This document shows, one piece after another, positions 1 to 5,114 of a stretch of DNA of 5,308 nucleotides (position 1 is its first letter; every line of letters starts with the position of its first letter). Source of the DNA: Methylomarinum sp. (GTDB lineage: Bacteria > Pseudomonadota > Gammaproteobacteria > Methylococcales > Methylomonadaceae); the NCBI GenBank assembly GCA_013139755.1, contig WTAG01000677.1, positions 1 through 5,308 of the forward strand. The letters are read 5' to 3'. The notes beneath the pieces were generated by a model. The model saw only the letters and a program-made list of their open reading frames with translations. It did no database searches and was not told where the DNA came from. The position numbers and the translations under genes are program-made.

Positions 1-945
1 GGTGAGAGAGTAGGGATTGATACTGCCAAACAAGACCCCTTGGACTTTGTTTTATGGAAAATGGTTAAACCGGATGAGCCTTCATGGGATTCGCCATGGG
101 GTAAAGGCAGACCGGGGTGGCATATTGAATGTTCTGCCATGTCGACTTGTTGTTTGGGGAATCATTTTGATATTCATGGCGGGGGAATGGATCTGCAATT
201 TCCGCATCATGAGAATGAGATTGCCCAGACTGAAGGTGCAACCGGTGAGAAATTTGTTAATTTATGGATGCATAATGACTTTGTCAGAGTTGATGAAGAA
301 AAAATGTCCAAATCATTAGGTAATTTTTTCACAGTCAGGGATGTTTTGAAAAAATATGATCCTGAGGTCGTACGTTTTTTTGTATTAACTAGTCATTATC
401 GTAGTCCATTGAACTATTCCGATAAACAGTTAGATGATGCTGTTTCGGCCCTAACACGGCTATATACGGCTTTGCGTGGTGTAAATGTAGTTGAGGGTGG
501 TCCTGTTGATGCTGATTATGAGCAGCGCTTTAAAGAAGCTATGGATGATGATTTTAATACCCCTGTTGCTTTGTCTGTTCTATTTGATTGTGCGCGTGAA
601 TTAAATAAGATCAAAGAAGTTGATGCTGATAAATCAGTTGTATTAGCGCTAACATTGAAATCATTAGCTGGTTTTCTGGGTCTTCTACAAAGAGATTCTG
701 CTAAAGCTCTGAAGGAGGGATTTCGGTATATTAAGGCAAGTGGGAGTTCTGTGATTGATATATCAGCAAGTGCAGAAGGTAGCGTTATGTTGTCTGATGG
801 TAAAATAGAGCAACAGGTTAATGCTCGTCTTGAAGCTAAACAAAATAAAGACTGGGCAGCGGCTGATCAAATTCGTGACGAATTAAAAGCACAGGGTGTA
901 GTGTTGGAAGACGTGCAGGGTGGAACAAACTGGCGACGTGAGTAA
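1..945 (+). CDS. cysS: Cysteinyl-tRNA synthetase, 3' part (5' end outside window)
   Basis: CysRS charges tRNA-Cys with cysteine in the cytoplasm (class I synthetase, monomer with Zn). The frame is open from base 1, giving 314 visible residues and a TAA stop. Visible motifs are [11 protein letters not shown] with the Zn-ligand Cys at visible residue 44, [14 protein letters not shown] with His 69 and Glu 73 as further Zn ligands, and the KMSKS loop at 101-105. The Cys-to-His spacing of 25 and the KMSKS position match E. coli CysRS with an offset of 165, so about 165 N-terminal residues, including the HIGH motif, lie upstream. The C-terminal tRNA-binding part ([22 protein letters not shown], ending TNWRRE) is intact. 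The protein would be nearer 479 residues than the 461 of E. coli, because of an extra segment around visible residues 240-265. The family assignment is secure. Confidence 0.97.
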   Translation, partial: GERVGIDTAKQDPLDFVLWKMVKPDEPSWDSPWGKGRPGWHIECSAMSTCCLGNHFDIHGGGMDLQFPHHENEIAQTEGATGEKFVNLWMHNDFVRVDEEKMSKSLGNFFTVRDVLKKYDPEVVRFFVLTSHYRSPLNYSDKQLDDAVSALTRLYTALRGVNVVEGGPVDADYEQRFKEAMDDDFNTPVALSVLFDCARELNKIKEVDADKSVVLALTLKSLAGFLGLLQRDSAKALKEGFRYIKASGSSVIDISASAEGSVMLSDGKIEQQVNARLEAKQNKDWAAADQIRDELKAQGVVLEDVQGGTNWRRE

Positions 946-956
946 AAAAAACTTAT

Positions 957-984
957 GGGTTGTGAGGTAAAACCAGTGCAACCC
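957..984 (+). other. Short hairpin between cysS and fchA
   Basis: GGGTTG at 957-962 and CAACCC at 979-984 form a 6-bp perfect stem with a 16-nt loop, 11 nt after the cysS stop. No T-run follows (the next bases are TTTATGG), so it is not a convincing intrinsic terminator. It could stabilise the cysS 3' end or act as a processing site before the next gene. Confidence 0.3.
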
Positions 985-1010
985 TTTATGGATATTATTT
1001 AGAGAAAAAG

Positions 1011-1640
1011 ATGAGTGAAATAAAAGAAAAGTCTGTTGAGTTGTTTTTAGATGAATTGGCCGGTAGGCAAGCAACGCCAGGTGGCGGAAGTGCAGCAGCA
1101 GTAATGGGTGCGCAATCTGCTGCATTAATAAGTATGGTTTGTAATTTAACTATCGGCAAACCTAAATATGCTGAAGTTGAAGATGATATGCAGCTTTTGT
1201 TAAGCCAAGCAGAAGCCTTACGCACAGAATTAACGGGCATGATTAAAGCTGATGTTGATGTGTTTGATAAATTAATGGCTACATACGGTTTACCTAAAGA
1301 AACTGATGAAGAGAAGGCAGCCAGAAGTACCCAAATACAAGAAGTTTTAAAAGAGGCGACTATAGTGCCTTTAGACTGTGCTAAAGCCTGTGCTAAAGCT
1401 ATTAGGTTAAGTCGTGTTGCTGCTGAAAAAGGTAATACAGGTGTTATCAGTGATGCGGGTGTGGCTGTGATGGCAGGATATAGTGCGTTAAAAAGTGCTG
1501 CATTAAATGTCTATATCAATGCAGGAAGTATTAAAGATAAAACCTTTGCTGATGAAAAGTTAGCAGAACTTGAGCAAGTTATGAATGGTGCTGAAGCGGA
1601 AACAGAAGCGGTTTACCAAATAGTTAAGGATAAATTGTAA
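1011..1640 (+). CDS. fchA: Cyclodeaminase/cyclohydrolase family protein (FchA-like methenyl-THF cyclohydrolase)
   Basis: This 209-residue protein belongs to the formiminotransferase-cyclodeaminase C-terminal family (FTCD_C). Members are all-helical cytoplasmic proteins that act on folate-bound one-carbon units. Stand-alone versions of about 210 residues are either methenyl-THF cyclohydrolase (FchA of methylotrophs: 5,10-methenyl-THF to 10-formyl-THF) or formimino-THF cyclodeaminase. The family signature ATPGGGSAAAVMGAQSAAL lies at residues 21-39, and the length is typical for a complete protein. The ATG at 1011 has a weak purine-rich ribosome site (AGAGAAAAAG directly before it). The gene starts 65 nt after cysS on the same strand, so co-transcription is possible. 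Sequence alone does not separate cyclohydrolase from cyclodeaminase. No histidine-utilisation genes are visible, so cyclohydrolase is the better guess, and the symbol follows the family. Confidence 0.85.
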   Translation: MSEIKEKSVELFLDELAGRQATPGGGSAAAVMGAQSAALISMVCNLTIGKPKYAEVEDDMQLLLSQAEALRTELTGMIKADVDVFDKLMATYGLPKETDEEKAARSTQIQEVLKEATIVPLDCAKACAKAIRLSRVAAEKGNTGVISDAGVAVMAGYSALKSAALNVYINAGSIKDKTFADEKLAELEQVMNGAEAETEAVYQIVKDKL

Positions 1641-1647
1641 AAAGGGG

Positions 1648-1676
1648 TTGACGGATAATTAGTGCCCCCCTATAAT
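1648..1676 (+). promoter_or_regulatory. Strong sigma-70 promoter for the tRNA cluster
   Basis: TTGACG (1648-1653) and TATAAT (1671-1676) are separated by exactly 17 bp, which is five of six -35 consensus bases and a perfect -10. A run of six C abuts the -10 box. The -35 starts only 7 nt after the stop of the preceding gene. Transcription should start near 1683 and leave a leader of about 50 nt before the first tRNA, to be trimmed by RNases. Confidence 0.85.
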
Positions 1677-1733
1677 ACTAATTCTTCGCAGTGAGGCAGT
1701 CAACGCAGCTTCATTTCAATAGAAGGTTTAGTT

Positions 1734-1810
1734 CGGGGTATAGCGCAGTTTGGTAGCGCGCCTGCTTTGGGAGCAGGATGTCGGGGGTTCGAATCCCTCT
1801 ACCCCGACCA
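1734..1810 (+). tRNA. tRNA-Pro (anticodon TGG)
   Basis: A 77-nt cloverleaf. The acceptor CGGGGTA (1734-1740) pairs perfectly with TACCCCG (1800-1806), followed by discriminator A and an encoded CCA. The anticodon arm is CCTGC-TTTGGGA-GCAGG, so the anticodon is TGG with G37, as usual for tRNA-Pro. The T arm GGGGG-TTCGAAT-CCCTC closes with its expected loop. It reads CCN proline codons. Confidence 0.97.
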
Positions 1811-1815
1811 AAATT

Positions 1816-1892
1816 GCGCTTGTAGCTCAGCTGGATAGAGCATCGGCCTTCTAAGCCGAGGGTCACAGGTTCGACTCCTGTCAAGCGCACCA
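1816..1892 (+). tRNA. tRNA-Arg (anticodon TCT)
   Basis: A 77-nt cloverleaf beginning 5 nt after tRNA-Pro. The acceptor GCGCTTG pairs with CAAGCGC, then A and an encoded CCA. The anticodon arm is TCGGC-CTTCTAA-GCCGA with anticodon TCT, reading AGA/AGG. The T arm is ACAGG-TTCGACT-CCTGT. The small spacing implies one polycistronic tRNA precursor. Confidence 0.97.
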
Positions 1893-1916
1893 TTACTTGT
1901 CAGAATACATCATTAT

Positions 1917-1993
1917 GGTGGGTGTAGCTCAGTTGGTAGAGTCCCGGATTGTGATTCCGGTTGTCGCGGGTTCAAGCCCCGTCATCCACCCCA
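1917..1993 (+). tRNA. tRNA-His (anticodon GTG)
   Basis: A 77-nt cloverleaf that includes the histidine-specific extra G(-1) at 1917, which faces discriminator C73 at 1990, and an encoded CCA at 1991-1993. The acceptor GTGGGTG pairs with CATCCAC with one G-T wobble. The anticodon arm is CCGGA-TTGTGAT-TCCGG, anticodon GTG. The D stem (GCTC/GAGT) and T stem (GCGGG/CCCGT) each close with one wobble pair. It is the last member of the cluster, 24 nt after tRNA-Arg. Confidence 0.97.
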
Positions 1994-2013
1994 ATGATCC
2001 CTTATAAAACATT

Positions 2014-2041
2014 AAGTTAGCTATTCATGCTAAGTTGTTTT
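2014..2041 (+). terminator. Possible weak terminator after the tRNA cluster
   Basis: TTAGC (2017-2021) and GCTAA (2029-2033) pair around a 7-nt loop; beyond one G-G mismatch, two further A-T pairs extend the stem. The sequence GTTGTTTT follows. The stem is short and AT-rich, but it sits about 20 nt after the last tRNA, where an end signal is expected. Confidence 0.35.
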
Positions 2042-2157
2042 CAAGCTTCAGTTCTCTGTTTAAATAACCTTTTTCATTGTTAGTTTTGTCGGTTATCTGC
2101 TAATAACCTAGCATCTTATGTAAATTCCATCAAGCTTTGAATGTGTGACTAGGTGTG

Positions 2158-2186
2158 ACAGATTTGTAAAAGCTGTAATCTGTTTT
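2158..2186 (+). terminator. Terminator-like hairpin in the gene-free interval
   Basis: A 7-bp perfect stem, ACAGATT (2158-2164) with AATCTGT (2177-2183), has a 12-nt loop and runs straight into TTTT (2183-2186). It has the shape of an intrinsic terminator but an AT-rich stem and a short T-run. It could end read-through from the tRNA operon or an unannotated small RNA. Confidence 0.3.
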
Positions 2187-2411
2187 AAGCCCTGTATCGC
2201 CGTTAAGCATGTTTGACTATTGCTGAGTCTTCCTTGACTGGTAGTGAACTTCAGAGGCAGCCAGAAAAAGTCAATCAACTAAACTTTAAAGTCTCTATTC
2301 ATTCGGTAAATGAATGATGAGAAGGGTTGTTATTGCCTTTTAAAAAGTTGATGGTCTATCCCTGAGATTGAATGGGGGCTAGTTAGGAAAATAGGTAATA
2401 CCAATAAATAC

Positions 2412-2975
2412 TTATGCCAATAACGCCCATTTCCGAGTGCATAATGTCTGGATATTGTTAGGACACTCAACAAATTTATTCTATGCCTCACAGCAGACTT
2501 CCACTATATGCTTATAATCTTTATAGCACCGGTTTGCCAAGTCTCGTTGTCGTAACTGTTGCCAAACTTGTTCCACCGGGTTTAGTTCTGGCGAATAAGG
2601 AGGTAACGGCACAATTGATATGTTTTTAGGCATTTCGAGCTTCCCTGTTAAATGCCATGCCGCCTTATCAACAATTAAGACAGCATGCTTGTCTTCTGTC
2701 ACTGAACTGGATATTACATCAAGATGGTATTGCATGCCTTTAGTATTTGCTTTGGGCGTAACAATGCCGGCAGCTTTGCCATTAGCAGGACATACAGCAC
2801 CAAATAAATAGGCTGCGTTAAACTGCTGTTGTCGAATAATGCGAGGGCGTGTGTCTTTATTCGCCCAAATACGAGTCACCGTTCCTCGCTATCCTACCCG
2901 TGCTTCATATTGAAACCAAACCTCAACATCCTTTCTATCAACATCAACCGGAATTAGTGATATTTTTAGCTGAGA
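2412..2975 (-). pseudogene. IS630-family transposase remnant, N-terminus lost, two internal TAG codons
   Basis: This is a remnant of a DDE transposase that would cut and paste an IS630/Tc1-mariner-type element at TA sites. One minus-strand frame reads continuously from 2975 to a TAA at 2412-2414, except for TAG at 2889-2891 and at 2481-2483. Before the first TAG it reads DVEVWFQYEARVG, then RGTVTRIWANKDTRPR, which matches the family pattern WFQDEARVGQ-GT-TRIWA. The first catalytic Asp is Tyr here (codon 2907-2909), and the TAG replaces a likely Gln. The second Asp (LIVDKAAWH) and the Glu (PPYSPELNPVEQVW) remain. After the second TAG, where Trp is expected (CCEAWN), the frame continues NKFVECPNNIQTLCTRKWALLA to the true stop. 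The helix-turn-helix half, about 150 residues, is missing, and no terminal repeats were identified. The copy is surely inactive. Confidence 0.9.
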
Positions 2976-3290
2976 TTAAGATATTTCACCATCTTTTAAT
3001 GCCTGTAGTGTTTCATCTAAATCATATTGAACCTCTTCAATAGCCTCTAAAATAACTTGAGGCGCATGGGACTGTAGAGCGATATTTTTGATTAAGATAA
3101 ATGAATTTTTCATAATAGCTAGGTTGCGAACCGATTCCCAGCTGGTCGCTTCATCAATATGAAAAAGGAGTTTGGCTGCATTATCAAAATTATAATTTTC
3201 AACTACAGACTCGCGTAGCAAAGACCATGAGCCTTGAAGGTCTGATAAAACAGTCTGGTGATAATGCGTCGGCTCTGTAATAAAAGTCAT
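2976..3290 (-). CDS. Hypothetical protein, 104 residues
   Basis: I do not recognise the family. The product is acidic, has no signal peptide or membrane segment, and its second half looks helical (e.g. VILEAIEEVQYDLDETLQAL). Phe, Trp, His and Ile content looks like real protein rather than noise. An in-frame TAA lies directly before the ATG at 3290, so the start cannot be further upstream, but no clear ribosome site precedes it (CTATTTTAAATG). Its TAA stop directly abuts the truncated 5' edge of the transposase remnant and is in the same frame. The original 3' end may therefore have been altered by the rearrangement that truncated the IS. Function unknown. Confidence 0.5.
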   Translation of the reverse strand: MTFITEPTHYHQTVLSDLQGSWSLLRESVVENYNFDNAAKLLFHIDEATSWESVRNLAIMKNSFILIKNIALQSHAPQVILEAIEEVQYDLDETLQALKDGEIS

Positions 3291-3319
3291 TTAAAATAGC
3301 TGAGTGTTAAATAATTTAA

Positions 3320-3500
3320 AATGCTAACAGTTGCAGGCTATATTGACCATTCAAAGATGGAGTGTGGGGGAGCTATATGGGGCTGATAATGCAAGCAGTT
3401 TTGATGTCGATTTTGCATTGAAAACAATAAATACCTTAGCAGCAATAATTGAAGAAAACATTAAAATAATGTATTGATAAGAAAGCCGACTGTTAGCATT
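3320..3500. repeat. MITE-like block with 12-bp terminal inverted repeats
   Basis: AATGCTAACAGT (3320-3331) and its exact reverse complement ACTGTTAGCATT (3489-3500) bound 181 bp. Both arms are followed inward by GGCT after 1 to 4 bases, which slightly extends the similarity. An internal 7-bp stem AATGCAA/TTGCATT lies at 3388-3394 and 3413-3419, near the centre. No transposase fits inside and no clear target-site duplication is visible. A non-autonomous mobile element is the best reading. Paired regulator sites between the divergent flanking genes are the alternative. Confidence 0.5.
3331..3477 (+). CDS. Doubtful 48-codon ORF inside the inverted-repeat block
   Basis: The frame runs from a TTG at 3331, three bases after an in-frame ... 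TAA-CAG, to tandem stops TGA TAA at 3475-3480. The predicted C-terminal part (YGADNASSFDVDFALKTIN, then TLAAIIEENIKIMY) looks protein-like and amphipathic. There is no ribosome site, the start codon is weak, and the ORF almost fills the putative mobile block. It could be a remnant of a larger gene carried by the element. I do not recognise it. Confidence 0.15.
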   Translation: MQAILTIQRWSVGELYGADNASSFDVDFALKTINTLAAIIEENIKIMY

Positions 3501-3519
3501 ATATTAAAAAATAATAGTT

Positions 3520-3551
3520 ACCAGTGTTGTAAAAAAGCACTGACTGGTTTT
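3520..3551 (+). other. Hairpin upstream of the small gene at 3603
   Basis: ACCAGT (3520-3525) pairs with ACTGGT (3543-3548), followed by TTTT. An alternative stem is CAGTG/CACTG (3522-3526, 3538-3542). It might end transcription entering from the left. A loose promoter-like pair TTGTAA (3527-3532) and TAATAA (3551-3556), 18 bp apart, overlaps it and could serve the gene at 3603. Both readings are weak. Confidence 0.25.
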
Positions 3552-3602
3552 AATAAAACAGCTACTATCAATGAATCGAATAATGACTACTGGGAGTAAT
3601 AG

Positions 3603-3854
3603 ATGATATGTGATTACAGTAAAGTTTTAAACTATGCGAAAGACGGTGAATGGGATATTGCTCATCAGCTAATTCAATCACATTCAGATAAGACGTCGTG
3701 CCTTATACACGGCTATTTGCATAGAATAGAAGGTGATTTATCTAATGCAAATTATTGGTATGCACGTGCAGAATCGATGATGCCAGATAATACACTTGAA
3801 GAAGAGTTGAATCGGCTTTATCTACTTGTGAATAACCTCAGTGAATCGCAATGA
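3603..3854 (+). CDS. Small conserved-type protein with an IHGYLHRIEGD motif
   Basis: An 83-residue soluble protein without signal peptide or membrane segments. The layout is an N-terminal helix pair (SKVLNYAKDGEWDIAHQLIQ, residues 6-25) and a dense central motif IHGYLHRIEGDLSNANYWYARA (residues 35-56), then an acidic helix (TLEEELNRLYLLVNNL). From memory it resembles small proteins of about 80-90 residues found in many proteobacteria with the pattern AHxLVQ...WIHAYLHRxEGDxxNAxYWYxRA. These look like one and a half TPR-like repeats and have no known function. The start is well supported: GGGAG at 3592-3596 lies 6 nt before the ATG. It is convergent with the lipase gene and ends 26 nt before the large palindrome. 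Confidence 0.8.
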   Translation: MICDYSKVLNYAKDGEWDIAHQLIQSHSDKTSCLIHGYLHRIEGDLSNANYWYARAESMMPDNTLEEELNRLYLLVNNLSESQ

Positions 3855-3871
3855 CCCTTTTGTTTATGTGA

Positions 3872-3886
3872 CCTTAATTGTTAAGG
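3872..3886. repeat. Small palindrome at the left edge of the large palindrome
   Basis: CCTTAA (3872-3877), TTG, TTAAGG (3881-3886) form a perfect 6-bp stem 17 nt after the stop of the preceding gene. It overlaps the outer end of the left arm of the large repeat and may be part of that element's end. Confidence 0.4.
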
Positions 3887-4046
3887 AGCCTCTGATCAAG
3901 TCATAAACTCATACCTTATGCTCAGAATATCCAGCTTCTGCGTTAAAAATCTTCGCAATAGCCTGCTATTACGTGAGATTTTTGCCTTGAGTCTAAATAT
4001 TCTGAGCATAATTTACTTCGCCCAGACTTAATCAGAGGTTTCTTAA
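3881..4046. repeat. About 166-bp imperfect palindromic element
   Basis: The arms are mirror images about 3963.5. The core is AATAGC-CT-GCTATT (3957-3970). AAAAATCT (3945-3952) and AGATTTTT (3976-3983) are one base off register. TTATGCTCAGAATAT (3916-3930) and ATATTCTGAGCATAA (3997-4011) are a perfect 15-bp pair. The outer 22 bases (3881-3902 against 4025-4046) match at 19 positions, including CCTCTGAT against ATCAGAGG. The spacer between outer and inner blocks is exactly 13 bp on both sides. Both ends carry TTAA. It would fold into a long cruciform or RNA hairpin between two convergent genes. The regular design suggests a dispersed MITE or palindromic repeat family; no second copy lies in this window. 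Confidence 0.85.
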
Positions 4047-5046
4047 GTAATTCCAAAGCTCTTTTATCTGCTCCAGAAGGTAATGAAGATGATGAATTTA
4101 TCCAGACATTAATATCTTGCCACAAAATAGAAGCCTGAAGATCACGTAATAACATATGGTAACCGTTTTCATAAAAAGCAATAAGAGGGTGATTGGATTT
4201 GTCAGTGGTTAGGTTATGAAGAAATTGGTAAGTTGGTTCTTTGGGAATAATCTCATCTTTCTCACCATAAAGTATTAGGGTGTTTGTTGAAATACGATTA
4301 GCACTGGAAAAGGCGTGATCCATTAAATCGGTCAATCCACTAATCGATTCAACACGTGTTTCTTTTATAACAAGAGGGTCTTGGCCTAAAGCAATCAACA
4401 TATCAATATTATCAGAAGGTTTAATATCTAAATCACTAACTGTCAAAGTCATCCATGGAACCGTATGAGACAAAGTCCATAGCAATACATTTTGATACCA
4501 AGGCATAGTCTCTCTTGCCCACACAGCTGGAGCGACTAAAATAACGCCATCAACGGGTAATGCTGAAGATTGGGTTACAGTAGAAATAACAATAGCACCT
4601 CCCATACTTTCACCTAATAGAAAAACGGGAATAGTTGGATGCTTATCTTTTACTAATCGAATAAAACAGGCTAAATCAGAGCTGTAAGTATCAATGCCTG
4701 CCCATAGCCCTCGGTTTTTGGTTCTGCCAAAACCACGTTGATCATAAGCATAAGATAGTGTGTTATGTTGGCTGAAATAATTGCCTGTTTGCTGGAAAAA
4801 ATTGCTGTAATCATTAAAGCCATGAATAGCAATAATGATGGATTTAATGCCCTGTTCAGACGGTTTCCATGATTTTAATGGTAACTCCGTTCCATCGGGG
4901 GTAATAAACAAATTATTTACAATTTGACCGTTTGAAACAGCAATACCCGCAGGGTGGATGTTCGGAGTGCAGCCTGTTATTAACTGAATTAGCAATAGAG
5001 CTAGTAACAGTCGGTTAACCTCTTTGAATAAAGATTTTCTAATCAT
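3943..5046 (-). CDS. Lipoprotein alpha/beta hydrolase, monoglyceride lipase/lysophospholipase type, with repeat-derived C-terminus
   Basis: A 367-residue serine hydrolase predicted to be membrane-anchored by a lipid. Residues 1-25 form a lipoprotein signal with lipobox LITGC (Cys26). Thr at +2 gives no inner-membrane retention signal, so the outer membrane is likely. The hydrolase fold (S33/Hydrolase_4 type) follows: oxyanion-region HGF at 75-77, YDQRGFGRT at 101-109, nucleophile elbow GESMGG with Ser147, acid Asp264 in YGEKDEIIP, and His297 in NGYHMLLRD. The catalytic domain ends near residue 318. Such enzymes cleave monoacylglycerols or lysophospholipids; the substrate here is inferred. Residues from about 335 to 367, and the TAA stop, are encoded by the large palindrome, so the native C-terminus was probably replaced. 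The ATG at 5046 is set by the signal peptide; the ribosome site is weak (AAGAG, 12 nt upstream). Confidence 0.9.
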   Translation of the reverse strand: MIRKSLFKEVNRLLLALLLIQLITGCTPNIHPAGIAVSNGQIVNNLFITPDGTELPLKSWKPSEQGIKSIIIAIHGFNDYSNFFQQTGNYFSQHNTLSYAYDQRGFGRTKNRGLWAGIDTYSSDLACFIRLVKDKHPTIPVFLLGESMGGAIVISTVTQSSALPVDGVILVAPAVWARETMPWYQNVLLWTLSHTVPWMTLTVSDLDIKPSDNIDMLIALGQDPLVIKETRVESISGLTDLMDHAFSSANRISTNTLILYGEKDEIIPKEPTYQFLHNLTTDKSNHPLIAFYENGYHMLLRDLQASILWQDINVWINSSSSLPSGADKRALELLKKPLIKSGRSKLCSEYLDSRQKSHVIAGYCEDF

Positions 5047-5068
5047 TATTTACTATAACTCTTAACAA

Positions 5069-5082
5069 CTACCTGTAGGTAG
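5069..5082. promoter_or_regulatory. Palindromic operator candidate upstream of the lipase gene
   Basis: CTACCT-GT-AGGTAG is a perfect 14-bp palindrome starting 22 bp upstream of the lipase ATG and 33 bp upstream of an open frame on the other strand. Its size and symmetry suit a dimeric regulator of the TetR kind, but no regulator gene is in the window. A TTTACA lies just beyond it on the lipase strand (5086-5091), which would put the palindrome within the lipase promoter region. I could not place a convincing -10 box. Confidence 0.35.
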
Positions 5083-5114
5083 AATGTAAACAATCAACTC
5101 CATTTTATACTGAA

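Larger units (their letters stand above)
1994..2411. other. Gene-free interval of about 420 bp with scattered hairpins
   Basis: No convincing coding frame is seen on either strand, and there is no recognisable RNA family. Small perfect inverted repeats are present: GGTTAT/ATAACC (2091-2096, 2103-2108), ACAGATT/AATCTGT (2158-2164, 2177-2183) and ATTCATT/AATGAAT (2297-2303, 2309-2315). GTGTGAC occurs twice, 10 bp apart (2143-2149 and 2153-2159). The interval lies between the tRNA cluster and a decayed transposase, so eroded mobile DNA is plausible. A small RNA is not excluded. Confidence 0.5.

Noticed and set aside
17..319. Plus-strand open frame within cysS in another frame
   Set aside because: It is a shadow of cysS, whose catalytic motifs are in the other frame.
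957..984. Intrinsic terminator between cysS and fchA
   Set aside because: The stem is only 6 bp with a long loop and no T-run, so I list it only as a hairpin.
883..1240. Two minus-strand open frames overlapping the cysS end and the start of fchA
   Set aside because: They lie opposite well-supported genes and have low-complexity, non-family products.
1711..1893. Minus-strand open frame of 60 codons across the tRNA genes (GIRTPDILLPKQARYQT-type product)
   Set aside because: It is the antisense translation of tRNA-Pro and tRNA-Arg, a well-known spurious protein in databases.
2620..3043. Two plus-strand open frames over the transposase remnant and its junction
   Set aside because: The transposase motifs on the minus strand explain this DNA, and the plus-strand products show no family features.
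3881..4046. CRISPR repeat, attachment site or phage integration end
   Set aside because: There is one symmetric unit, no spaced direct repeats, no integrase, and it is not next to the tRNA genes.
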